From NCBI GenBank assembly GCA_023053685.1, contig JALIGW010000061.1, forward strand, positions 2,994,001-3,058,000: a stretch of 64,000 nt of DNA, in the 5' to 3' direction. Under the pieces are notes generated by a model. The model was not told the origin of the DNA, did no database searches, and saw only the letters and a program-made list of their open reading frames with translations. Numbering within the stretch: position 1 is the stretch's first letter; every line of letters starts with the position of its first letter. The translations under genes and the position numbers were made by a program. This DNA comes from Diadophis punctatus similis (lineage: Eukaryota; Chordata; Lepidosauria; Squamata; Dipsadidae). Of this stretch, positions 28,215 to 37,804 are shown one piece after another.

Positions 28215-28224
28215 CAACATGGCG
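28215..28224 (+). promoter_or_regulatory. YY1-like motif overlapping an upstream ATG
   Basis: CAACATGGCG resembles the YY1 core (AANATGGCG). A YY1 site positions transcription start in human L1, where it lies near the first bases. Here it is about 430 bp into the element, so an equivalent role is uncertain. It may simply be the context of the upstream ATG. Confidence 0.35.
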
Positions 28225-28299
28225 ATCGGAGAAAGTGGGAGGAGAAGTGAAAGTAACTTTCGTTTCCCTAGCAGCTTTTTTTCTTATGGAAATTTTTGA
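28219..28299 (+). other. Upstream ORF in strong start context (26 codons)
   Basis: The ATG has A at -3 and G at +4, a strong vertebrate start context. It opens a 26-residue frame that ends with TGA at 28297-28299, 176 bases before the ORF1 start. The peptide begins MAIGESGRR and resembles nothing I know. If the leader is not spliced, this uORF should reduce or delay scanning to ORF1. Peptide function is not claimed. Confidence 0.3.
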
Positions 28300-28475
28300 T
28301 TTTGAAAGTTGGCTTTACTCTCTCTGTCTCCCGATTTTGGATTAAATAATAACTGACAATTTTTTAAAAATAAAATTCTATCTGGCTTTGGAATTTGAAA
28401 GAATTTTAAAAGAAATTTAAAAGAACTTTAACTAGAGGCTTGGCTTTTTCTTTGTTCACCACTGGAAATACTAAA

Positions 28476-29597
28476 ATGGCTTCAAAATCTGGAAAGATGG
28501 TTTTGAATAAAAGAATGGATTATTCATCTGGTTATATTTCTAAAATGCAACTTACCACTGAGTTAACACCCCCAAAGTCTTTAACACCTGAAAATTTAAT
28601 AAGTACCTTAAAGATTATGAAAGATGAACTTATTGTTGAATTTAACCAAAAAATTAGTGAAATAGATAATAAAATGCAGGCTGCTTTAAAGAATATTGAC
28701 CAACAAATTAGAAATGATGTGTTGGAGGTATGTAAAGGTCTAGCAACAAATATTGAAGTTTTGGCAAACCGCATTGAAGAAAACAAACAAGTTTTGACAA
28801 CTTCAGTAGAATACATAGATAAAATACAAAATGACATTGTAAATTTTGAAACAGAGGTGTTAATGACGCAATTCAGATCCATGGAATTTGCCATAAGGGT
28901 CAGGGGGTTGAAAGAAGGATTATATGAAGATTTGAAAGGAAGGATGGTGGAAGCTTTGGAGCAGGTGTCTGGACTGTCTAAAGAAGAACTAGCCAGGCAA
29001 ATTGATAAAATATATAGAATCAACTCCTGGTATGCAAAACAAAAACACCTACCAAGGGATATTGTAATATACTTTACTACAAGAGCCTTACGGAATAGGA
29101 TTATACAGGCGACGTTTAAGAATAACCTGCAGGTGAATGGCCAGGAACTGATGATATGGAAAGAAATTCCCTCTAAAATGCTCAAAGCCAGAAAAGATTA
29201 TACCTTTCTGATTGATGAATTTAAAAGGTTAAATTTACATTACAAATGGGAAGCACCAACAGGAGTTGCAGTGAAATTTCTGGGAAAAAGATATCGGCTT
29301 AATACAACAAAGAAAGCTACTGAATTTTATGTCAACGTCTTAAAGGCTGATATATCCAAGATTCCAGAGGAAAGATGTATGAAAACAAAAGAGGAGGAGG
29401 AGGGAAAGCCATCCCTTCCTCTTCAAATCGAAACAGATTTACAAAATTTAAATGATTGGCAGAGCCAGACAGATGTCTACAGTGTGGAAAAGGAGATGGA
29501 AGATCGGGGTCAGATGGGAGGCGAGCTGACAACTACAAAATTATCAAGTTACAAAAAGATGCAACCATCATCAAGATATAACAAGATGCAGTGTTGA
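28476..29597 (+). CDS. ORF1: LINE-1 ORF1 protein (RNA-binding chaperone), 373 aa
   Basis: ORF1p coats the element RNA as a trimer, acts as a nucleic-acid chaperone and forms the cytoplasmic ribonucleoprotein needed for retrotransposition. I start it at ATG 28476 (A at -3, G at +4; MASKSGKM). The frame is open 12 codons further upstream, but only to a TTG. Layout: a basic, Ser/Thr-rich N-terminus (1-40); a heptad-like coiled coil (about 41-134) with repeated I/L/V spacing and K/E/N/Q; an RRM-like domain (about 137-232) with FAIRVRGLKEG, IDKIYRIN and PRDIVIYFTTRALRNRI; and a C-terminal domain (about 233-290) with KARKDYTFLIDE, APTGVAVKF and ATEFY. An acidic/polar tail (291-373, with EEEEGKPSLP) extends beyond the usual end of the C-terminal domain; human ORF1p is 338 aa. 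There is no frameshift or premature stop. No ORF2 follows, so the protein may bind its own RNA and recruit reverse transcriptase from elsewhere. The domain pattern looks squamate-like (inference). Confidence 0.93.
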   Translation: MASKSGKMVLNKRMDYSSGYISKMQLTTELTPPKSLTPENLISTLKIMKDELIVEFNQKISEIDNKMQAALKNIDQQIRNDVLEVCKGLATNIEVLANRIEENKQVLTTSVEYIDKIQNDIVNFETEVLMTQFRSMEFAIRVRGLKEGLYEDLKGRMVEALEQVSGLSKEELARQIDKIYRINSWYAKQKHLPRDIVIYFTTRALRNRIIQATFKNNLQVNGQELMIWKEIPSKMLKARKDYTFLIDEFKRLNLHYKWEAPTGVAVKFLGKRYRLNTTKKATEFYVNVLKADISKIPEERCMKTKEEEEGKPSLPLQIETDLQNLNDWQSQTDVYSVEKEMEDRGQMGGELTTTKLSSYKKMQPSSRYNKMQC

Positions 29598-29631
29598 AGT
29601 TTATTGGACAGATGGTTGCCATTATGACTGT

Positions 29632-29711
29632 ACTTTTTTTTTTCCCTTCTTTCCTTAATTTTTTTTTCTTTTCTTTACTTCTTGCATTCTTTTTTTTTCT
29701 TTTGTTTTTTT
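29632..29711 (+). other. Pyrimidine-rich tract after ORF1
   Basis: About 80 bases, almost all T and C, with several runs of 7-11 T. It begins roughly 35 bases after the ORF1 stop, where ORF2 would begin in a complete L1, so it marks the junction between ORF1 and the 3' UTR of this element. It could be an expanded simple repeat or the scar of the event that removed ORF2. Confidence 0.6.
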
Positions 29712-29935
29712 GGGGGGGCTTATTCAAAGTATTATTAATTCTTTTTAAAGATTTAGAACTTTTTTGAACCTAATAATTTAATACATAGTAACATTATGTT
29801 ACTAATAGAGTGGTAGAATTTATGATGAAGTTTAAGGTTTTTGTATTATTATTTAGTTATTTCTTGTGTAATATCAATTTAAGTTTTATTTAATTGTGAG
29901 AAAGATTTGGAATTGTTATCTATCCAGTTATAAAA
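29705..29935 (+). repeat. 3' UTR module 1 (diverged tandem repeat)
   Basis: T-run, G7 (29712-29718), TTATTCAAAG, an AT-rich part with ATACATAGTAACATTATG, then TTTATGATGAAGTTTAAGG at 29819. The same series recurs 228-255 bp downstream: 19 of 19 bases match in the TTTATGATGAAGTTTAAGG core, with scattered differences around it. Confidence 0.75.
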
Positions 29936-29956
29936 TATTACAATTAGATTTAACAT

Positions 29957-30165
29957 TTTTTTTTGGGAGGAAGGTTATTTAAAGTTTGTAATTAGTGCCT
30001 ATAATCTGATATATAGTAATAGTATGTTATTTATATACTGATTGATTTTATGATGAAGTTTAAGGTTTTTGTATTTAATACTTAGTCATCATTTATGTAA
30101 TAATCATTTAATTCTTAGTTAACAGTGAAGAAATGTTGTGAAGGGTAGATGATTGAAAGGAGGAG
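29957..30165 (+). repeat. 3' UTR module 2 (diverged tandem repeat)
   Basis: T8, GGGAGGAAGG, TTATTTAAAG, ATATATAGTAATAGTATG, then TTTATGATGAAGTTTAAGG at 30047 and GTATTTAATACTTAGTCATC. It follows the order of module 1 with small indels, so the 3' UTR arose by internal duplication. A shorter third module follows the G-rich tract (30350-30395: TTTAGCTATTATCTATGTAA). Confidence 0.75.
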
Positions 30166-30292
30166 GAAGGAATTTTTATTAGTGTACAATTTGGAGTTGA
30201 AGTTTTAAAAAAATAAGGTGGAAGTCAAAATTTTTTAATTTAATTTAAATTTATTTTATTGATATTATGCCCTGTACTCTCTCTGGGAAGTC

Positions 30293-30332
30293 CGGGGGGG
30301 AGGGGGGGAGGGAAAGGGGTGGGTTAGGGGGG
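30293..30332 (+). other. G-rich polypurine tract with G-quadruplex potential
   Basis: Runs of 7, 7, 3, 4, 3 and 6 G are separated by one to three bases within 40 bp, which easily meets the usual four-run rule for an intramolecular G-quadruplex in the RNA and the + strand. G-rich 3' UTR tracts are a recurring property of L1 elements and have been linked to retrotransposition efficiency. It takes the place of the shorter G-runs that open 3' UTR modules 1 and 2. Confidence 0.7.
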
Positions 30333-30400
30333 AGAAAAATTAAAAAAAATGTTTGTACTTTCTATTTAATGTTTAGCTATTATCTATGTAATTTTGTACT

Positions 30401-30406
30401 AATAAA
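30401..30406 (+). terminator. Polyadenylation signal AATAAA of the L1
   Basis: Canonical AATAAA 13 bases upstream of the poly(A) tail (30420-30431, 12 A). A second AATAAA at 30417-30422 overlaps the tail itself. The spacing is right for cleavage at the start of the tail. Confidence 0.85.
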
Positions 30407-30428
30407 ACTTTTTGGAAATAAAAAAAAA

Positions 30429-30444
30429 AAACTGCAATGGAGTG
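30429..30444 (+). repeat. Downstream target-site duplication of the L1 insertion
   Basis: Second copy of AAACTGCAATGGAGTG, whose first three As merge with the poly(A) tail. The satellite monomer then continues with AGGTTCCCCC, as at the empty sites. Confidence 0.95.
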
Positions 30445-33400
30445 AGGTTCCCCCCCCAGATACTCACAGGTCTCAGCCAGGAACTCCACCCCCAGCTTCT
30501 GTGAATTTAAACTACAATGGAGTGAGGTTTCTTCGACAAGATACTCACAGGTCTCAGCCAGGAACTCCACCCCCAGCTTCTGTGAATTCAAACTACAATG
30601 GAGTGAGGTGTTTTCCCCCAGATACTCACAGGTCTCAGACAGGAACTCCACCCCCAGCTTCTGTGAATTCAAACTACAATGGAGTGAGGTTTCCCCCCCC
30701 CCAAATACTCACAGGTCTCAGCCAGGAACTCCACCCCCAGCTTCTGTGAATTCAAACTACAATGGAGTGAGGTTCCCTCCCCCAGATACTCACAGGTCTC
30801 AGCCAGGAACTCCACCCCCAGCTTCTGTGAATTCAAACTACAATGGAGTGAGGTTTTGTCCCCCAGATACTCACAGGTCTCAGCCAGGAACTCCACCCCC
30901 AGCTTCTGTGAATTTAAACTACAATGGAGTGAGGTTTCTTCGACAAGATACTCACAGGTCTCAGCCAGGAACTCCACCCCAAGCTTCTGTGAATTCAAAC
31001 TACAATGGAGTGAGGTGTTTTCCCCCAGATACTCACAGGTCTCAGACAGGAACTCCACCCCCAGCTTCTGTGAATTCAAACTACAATGGAGTGAGGTTCC
31101 CCCCCCAAATACTCACAGGTCTCAGCCAGGAACTCCACCCCCAGCTTCTGTGAATTCAAACTACAATGGAGTGAGGTTCCCCCCCCCAGATACTCACAAG
31201 TCTCAGCCAGGAACTCCACCCCCAGCTTCTGTGAATTCAAACTACAATGGAGTGAGGTTTTCCCCCCCAGATAATAACAAGTCTCACCCAGGAACTCCAC
31301 CCCAAGCTTCTGTGAATTCAAACTACAATGGAGTGAGGTTATTTCCCCAAGATACTCACAGGTCTCAGCCAGGAACTCCACCCCCATCTTCTGTGAATTC
31401 AAACTACAATGGAGTCAGGTTTCTTCCCCCAGATACTCACAGGTCTCAGCCAGGAACGCCACCCACAGCTTCTGTGAATTCAAACTACAATGGAGTGAGG
31501 TTTCTTTCCGCAGATACTCACAGGTCTCAGCCAGGAACTCCACCCCCAGCTTCTGTGAATTGAAACTACAATGCAGTGAGGTTGTGTTCCCCCAGATACT
31601 CACAGGTCTCAGCCAGGAACTCCACCCCCAGCTTCTGTGAATTGAAACTACAATGCAGTGAGGTTTCACACCCCAGATACTCACAAGTCTAAGCCAGGAA
31701 CTCCACCCCCAGCTTCTGTGAATTGAAACTACAATGGAGTGAGGTTTTTTCCCCCAGATATTAACAAGTCTCACAAAGGAACTCCACCCCCAGCTTCTGT
31801 GAATTCAAACTACAATGGAGTGAGGTTTCTTCCCCACGATACTCACAGGTCTCAGCCAGGAACTCCACCCCCATCTTCTGTGAATTCAAACTGCAATGGA
31901 GTGAGGTTTTTCCCCAGGATACTCACAGGTCTCAGCCAGGAACTCCACCCCCATCTTCTGTGAATTCAAACTAAAATTGAGTGAGGTTTATTCCCCCAGA
32001 TACTCACAGGTCTCAGCCAGGAAGTCCACCCCCAGCTTCTGTGAATTCAAACTACAATGGAGTAAGGTTTCTTCCCTCAGATACTCACAGGTCTCAGCCA
32101 GGATGTCCACCCCCAGCTTCTGTGAATTCAAACTACAATGGAGTGAGATTTCTTCCCCCAGATACTCACAGGTCTCAGCCAGGAACTCCACCCCCAGCTT
32201 CTGTGAATTCAAACTACAATGGAGTGAGGTTTTTTCCCCAGATACTCACAGGTCTCAGCCAGGAACTCCACGCCAAGCTTCTGTGAATTCATACTGCAAT
32301 GGAGTGAGGTTTTTTAACCCAGAAACTCACAGGTCTCAGCCAGGAACTCCACCCCCGGCTTCTGTGAATTCAAACTACAATGCAGTGAGGTTTTGTTCCC
32401 CCAGAAAGTCACAGGTCTCAGCCAGGAACTCCACCCCCAGCTTCTGTGAATTGAAACTACAATGCAGTGAGGATGTGTTCCCCCAGATAGTCACAGGTCT
32501 CAGCCAGGAACTCCACCCCCAGCTTCTGTGAATTGAAACTACAATGCAGTGAGGTTTCACACCCCAGATACTCACAAGTGTAAGCCAGGAACTCCACCCC
32601 CAGCTTCTGTGAATTCAAACTACAATGGAGTGAGGTTTTTTCCCCCAGATACTCACAGGTCTCAGCAAGGAACTCCACCCCCAGCTTCTGTGAATTCAAA
32701 CTACAATGGAGTGAGGTTTCCCCCCCCCAAATACTCACAGGTCTCAGCCAGGAACTCCACCCCCAGCTTCTGTGAATTCAAACTACAATGGAGTGAGGTC
32801 CCCCCCCAGATACTCACAAGTCTCAGCCAGGAACTCCACCCCCAGCTTCTGTGAATTCAAACTACAATGGAGTGAGGTTTTTCCCCCCAGATAATAACTA
32901 GTCTCACCCAGGAACTCCACCCCAAGCTTCTGTGAATTCAAACTACAATGGAGTGAGGTTTTTTCCCCCAGATACTCACAGGTCTCAGCCAGGAACTCCA
33001 CCCCCATCTTCTGTGAATTCAAACTACAATGGAGTCAGGTTTCTTCCCCCAGATACTCACAGGTCTCAGCCAGGAACTCCACCCACAGCTTCTGTGAATT
33101 CAAACTACAATGGAGTGAGGTTTCTTTCCCCAGATACTCACAGGTCTCAGCCAGGAACTCCACCCCCAGCTTCTGTGGATTGAAACTACAATGCAGTGAG
33201 GTTGTGTTCCCCCAGATAGTCACAGGTCTCAGCCAGGAACTCCACCCCCAGCTTCTGTGAATTGAAACTACAATGCAGTGAGGTTTCACACCCCAGATAC
33301 TCACAAGTCTAAGCCAGGAACTCCACCCCCAGCTTCTGTGAATTCAAATTACAATGGAGTGAGGTTTTTTCCCCCAGATACTAACAAGTCTCACAAAGGA

Positions 33401-36400
33401 ACTCCACCCCCAGCTTCTGTGAATTCAAACTACAATGGAGTGAGGTTTCTTCAACAAGATACTCACAGGTCTCAGCCAGGAACTCCACCCCCATCTTCTG
33501 TGAATTCAAACTGCAATGGAGTGAGGTTTTTTCCCCAGGATACTCACAGGTCTCAGCCAGGAACTCCACCCCCATCTTCTGTGAATTCAAACTACAATTG
33601 AGTGAGGTTTATTCCCCCAGATACTCACAGGTCTCAGCCAGGAAGTCCACCCCCAGCTTCTGTGAATTCAAACTACAATGGAGTAAGGTTTCTTCCCTCA
33701 GATACTCACAGGTCTCAGCCAGGATGTCCACCCCCAGCTTCTGTGAATTCAAACTACAATGGAGTGAGGTTTTTTCCCCAGATACTCACAGGTCTCAGCC
33801 AGGAACTCCACGCCAAGCTTCTGTGAATTCAAACTACAATGGAGTGAGGTTTCTTCCCCAAGATACTCACAGGTCTCAGCCAGGAACTCCACCCCCATCT
33901 TCTGTGAATTCAAACTGCAATGGAGTGAGGTTTTTTCCCCAGGATACTCACAGGTCTCAGCCAGGAACTCCACCCCCATCTTCTGTGAATTCAAACTACA
34001 ATTGAGTGAGGTTTATTCCCCCAGATACTCACAGGTCTCAGCCAGGAAGTCCACCCCCAGCTTCTGTGAATTCAAACTACAATGGAGTAAGGTTTCTTCC
34101 CTCAGATACTCACAGGTCTCAGCCAGGATGTCCACCCCCATCTTCTGTGAATTCAAACTACAATGGAGTCAGGTTTCTTCCCCCAGATACTCACAGGTCT
34201 CAGCCAGGAACTCCACCCACAGCTTCTGTGAATTCAAACTACAATGGAGTGAGGTTTCTTTCCCCAGATACTCACAGGTCTCAGCCAGGAACTCCACCCC
34301 CAGCTTCTGTGGATTGAAACTACAATGCAGTGAGGTTGTGTTCCCCCAGATAGTCACAGGTCTCAGCCAGGAACTCCACCCCCAGCTTCTGTGAATTGAA
34401 ACTACAATGCAGTGAGGTTTCACACCCCAGATACTCACAAGTCTAAGCCAGGAACTCCACCCCCAGCTTCTGTGAATTCAAATTACAATGGAGTGAGGTT
34501 TTTTCCCCCAGATACTAACAAGTCTCACAAAGGAACTCCACCCCCAGCTTCTGTGAATTCAAACTACAATGGAGTGAGGTTTCTTCAACAAGATACTCAC
34601 AGGTCTCAGCCAGGAACTCCACCCCCATCTTCTGTGAATTCAAACTGCAATGGAGTGAGGTTTTTTCCCCAGGATACTCACAGGTCTCAGCCAGGAACTC
34701 CACCCCCATCTTCTGTGAATTCAAACTACAATTGAGTGAGGTTTATTCCCCCAGATACTCACAGGTCTCAGCCAGGAAGTCCACCCCCAGCTTCTGTGAA
34801 TTCAAACTACAATGGAGTAAGGTTTCTTCCCTCAGATACTCACAGGTCTCAGCCAGGATGTCCACCCCCAGCTTCTGTGAATTCAAACTACAATGGAGTG
34901 AGATTTCTTCCCCCAGATACTCACAGGTCTCAGCCAGGAACTCCACCCCCAGCTTCTGTGAATTCAAACTACAATGGAGTGAGGTTTTTTCCCCAGATAC
35001 TCACAGGTCTCAGCCAGGAACTCCACGCCAAGCTTCTGTGAATTCAAACTACAATGGAGTGAGGTTTCTTCCCCAAGATACTCACAGGTCTCAGCCAGGA
35101 ACTCCACCCCCATCTTCTGTGAATTCAAACTGCAATGGAGTGAGGTTTTTTCCCCAGGATACTCACAGGTCTCAGCCAGGAACTCCACCCCCATCTTCTG
35201 TGAATTCAAACTACAATTGAGTGAGGTTTATTCCCCCAGATACTCACAGGTCTCAGCCAGGAAGTCCACCCCCAGCTTCTGTGAATTCAAACTACAATGG
35301 AGTAAGGTTTCTTCCCTCAGATACTCACAGGTCTCAGCCAGGATGTCCACCCCCAGCTTCTGTGAATTCAAACTACAATGGAGTGAGATTTCTTCCCCCA
35401 GATACTCACAGGTCTCAGCCAGGAACTCCACCCCCAGCTTCTGTGAATTCAAACTACAATGGAGTGAGGTTTTTTCCCCAGATACTCACAGGTCTCAGCC
35501 AGGAACTCCACGCCAAGCTTCTGTGAATTCATACTGCAATGGAGTGAGGTTTTTTAACCCAGAAACTCACAGGTCTCAGCCAGGAACTCCACCCCCAGCT
35601 TCTGTGAATTCAAACTACAATGGAGTGAGGTTTCTTCCCCAAGATACTCACAGGTCTCAGCCAGGAACTCCACCCCCATCTTCTGTGAATTCAAACTACA
35701 ATTGAGTGAGGTTTCTTCCCCCAGATACTCACAGGTCTCAGCCAGGAAGTCCACCCCCAGCTTCTGTGAATTCAAACTACAATGGAGTAAGGTTTCTTCC
35801 CTCAGATACTCACAGGTCTCAGCCAGGATGTCCACCCCCAGCTTCTGTGAATTCAAACTACAATGGAGTGAGATTTCTTCCCCCAGATACTCACAGGTCT
35901 CAGCCAGGAACTCCACCCCCAGCTTCTGTGAATTCAAACTACAATGGAGTGAGGTTTTTTCCCGAGATACTCACAGGTCTCAGCCAGGAACTCCACGCCA
36001 AGCTTCTGTGAATTCATACTGCAATGGAGTGAGGTTTTTTAACCCAGAAACTCACAGGTCTCAGCCAGGAACTCCACCCCCAGCTTCTGTGAATTCAAAC
36101 TACAATGAAGTGAGGTTTTTTCCCCAGATACTCACAGGTCTCAGCCAGGAACTCCACTCCAGCTTCTGTGAATTCAAACTACAATGGAGTGAGGTTTTTT
36201 CCCCCAGATACTAACAAGTCGCAGCCAGGAACTCCACCCGCAGCTTCTGTGAATTCAAACTACAATGGAGTGAGGTTTCTTCCCCCAGATACTCACAGGT
36301 CTCAGCCAGGAACTCCATGCCCAGCTTCTGTGAATTCAAACTACAATGTAGTGAGGTTTCTTCCCCCAGATACTCACAGGTCTCAGCCAGGAACTCCACC

Positions 36401-37105
36401 CCCAGCTTCTGTGAATTCAAACTACAATGGAGTGAGGTTTGTTCCCCCAGATACTCACAGGTCTCAGCCAGGAACTCCACCCCCAGCTTCTGTGAATTCA
36501 AACTACAATGGAGTGAGGTTTTTTTCCCCAGATACTCACAGGTATCAGCCAGGAACTCCACCCCAGCTTCTGTGAATTGAAACTACAATGCAGTGTGGTT
36601 TTTTTCCCAGATACTCACAGGTCTCAGCCAGGAACTCCACCCCCAGCATCTGTGAATTCAAACTACAATGGAGTGAGGTTTTGTTCCCCCAGATACTCAC
36701 AGGTCTCAGCCAAGAACTCCACCCCCAGCTTCTGTGAATTCAAACTACAATGGAGTGAGGTTTCCCCCCCCCCAGATACTCACAGGTCTCAGCAAGGACA
36801 TCCACCCCCAGCATTTGTGAATTCAAACTACAATGGAATGAGGTTTTCCCGCCGATACTCACAGGTCTCAGCCAGGAACTCCACCCCCAGCTTCTGTGAA
36901 TTCAAACTACAATGAAGTGAGGTTTTTTCCCCAGATACTCACAGGTCTCAGCCAGGAACTCCACGCCAAGCTTCTGTGAATTCATACTGCAATGGAGTGA
37001 GGTTTTTTTACCCAGAAACACACAGGTCTCAGCCAGGAACTCCACCCCCGGCTTCTGTGAATTCAAACTACAATGGAGTGAGGTTTTGTTCCCCCAGATA
37101 CTCAC
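30445..37105. repeat. Segmental satellite duplication, 7.3-7.8-kb class, copy 1
   Basis: The variant order from just after the L1 to about 37.1 kb recurs downstream. The offset steps from 7363 to 7282, 7200, 7768 and 7606 (for example 30672 to 38035, 31402 to 38684, 33304 to 40504, 35221 to 42989, 36976 to 44582). Each change corresponds to gain or loss of whole monomers, so the two copies diverged by in-register unequal exchange. Confidence 0.8.
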
Positions 37106-37788
37106 AAGTCTCAGCCAGGAACTCCACCCCCAGCTTCTGTGAATTCAAACTACAATGGAGTGAGGTTTCTTCCCCCAGATACTCACAGGTCTCAGCCAGG
37201 AACTCCACTCCAGCTTCTGTGAATTCAAACTACAATGGAGTGAGGTTTTTTCCCCCAGATACTAACAAGTCTCAGCCAGGAACTCCACCCGCAGCTTCTG
37301 TGAATTCAAACTACAATGGAGTGAGGTTTTTTCCCCCAGATACTCACAGGTCTCATCCAGGATGTCCACCCCCAGCTTCTGTGAATTCAAACTACAATGG
37401 AGTGAGATTTCTTCCCCCAGATACTCACAGGTCTCAGCCAGGCACTCCACCCCCAGCTTCTGTGAATTCAAACTACAATGGAGTGAGGTTTTTTCCCCAG
37501 ATACTCACAGGTCTCAGCCAGGAACTCCACGCCAAGCTTCTGTGAATTCATACTGCAATGGAGTGAGGTTTTGTAACCCAGAAATTCACAGGTCTCAGCC
37601 AGGAACTCCACCCCCAGCTTCTGTGAATTCAAACTACAATGAAGTGAGGTTTTTTCCCCAGATACTCACAGGTCTCAGCCAGGAACTCCACCCCCAGCTT
37701 CTGTGAATTCAAACTACAATGGAGCGAGGTTCCCCCCCGATACTCACAGGTATCAGCCAGGAACTCCACCCCCAGCTTCTCTGAATTC

Positions 37789-37804
37789 AAACTGCAATGG
37801 AGTG
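37789..37804 (+). other. Uninterrupted paralogue of the L1 insertion site (empty site 2)
   Basis: A single AAACTGCAATGGAGTG followed by AGGTTCCCC, preceded by the same flank as the occupied site (GGCACTCC, TTTTGTAACCCAG, GAGCGAGGTTCC, GCTTCTCTG). Downstream it matches the right flank of the L1. The insertion is absent here. Confidence 0.9.

Larger units (their letters stand above)
27788..28475 (+). promoter_or_regulatory. L1 5' UTR and presumed internal promoter
   Basis: 688 bp. The first ~290 bp are GC-rich and contrast sharply with the AT-rich remainder. L1 5' UTRs normally carry an internal RNA polymerase II promoter, and no TATA box is evident at the start. At least five ATGs precede the ORF1 start (27913, 28047, 28074, 28219, 28286), each opening a short frame that closes before ORF1. 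There are several short hairpins and two ETS-like sites at the very 5' end. Open frames on the minus strand here begin only with GTG and run into the satellite, so I do not call them genes. Confidence 0.75.
29598..30419 (+). other. L1 3' UTR (no ORF2)
   Basis: The 822 bp between the ORF1 stop and the tail are AT-rich, with stops in all frames. There is a pyrimidine-rich stretch first, then diverged repeat modules separated by G-runs, then AATAAA. The only frame that reads out of it, starting near 30267, runs into satellite and is not a gene. L1 3' UTRs commonly hold a G-rich polypurine tract, and this one does too. I see no remnant of reverse transcriptase motifs. Confidence 0.8.
27788..30431 (+). 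mobile_element. LINE-1-type, ORF1-only (HAL1-like) retrotransposon
   Basis: A 2.64-kb element lies inside a satellite monomer. In order it has a GC-rich 5' UTR (27788-28475), an intact ORF1 (28476-29597), a pyrimidine tract, an AT-rich 3' UTR with G-runs, AATAAA, and a 12-A tail, all flanked by a 16-bp target-site duplication. The GC-rich start and promoter-like motifs at the first bases suggest a full-length copy rather than a 5'-truncated one. Only 834 bp separate the ORF1 stop from the end of the tail, and they hold no reading frame resembling the endonuclease or reverse transcriptase of L1 ORF2. The element must therefore depend on ORF2p from another L1. Elements with this layout are known as HAL1 (half-L1) in mammals. 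An alternative is a one-off internal deletion of a complete L1. The ORF1 sequence suggests a squamate host. Confidence 0.93.

Noticed and set aside
28440..28475. Upstream extension of ORF1 by 12 codons
   Set aside because: The extension begins at a TTG. The ATG at 28476 has a strong start context and is the more likely start in a eukaryote.
28532..29185. Minus-strand frame of 217 codons
   Set aside because: Antisense shadow of ORF1. The hydrophobic composition is what the reverse of a Lys/Glu/Asn-rich coiled-coil gene gives.
29533..29727. Minus-strand Lys-rich 64-codon frame
   Set aside because: It is the reverse of the T/C-rich tract after ORF1, and its composition is an artefact of that low-complexity DNA.
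29598..30419. Possible remnant of L1 ORF2 between ORF1 and the tail
   Set aside because: I looked for endonuclease or reverse-transcriptase-like reading frames and found only AT-rich sequence with many stops and internal UTR repeats.
30267..30749. Frame starting in the L1 3' UTR and reading through the poly(A) tail into the satellite
   Set aside because: It crosses the polyadenylation signal and the insertion junction. It is a chance fusion of unrelated sequence.
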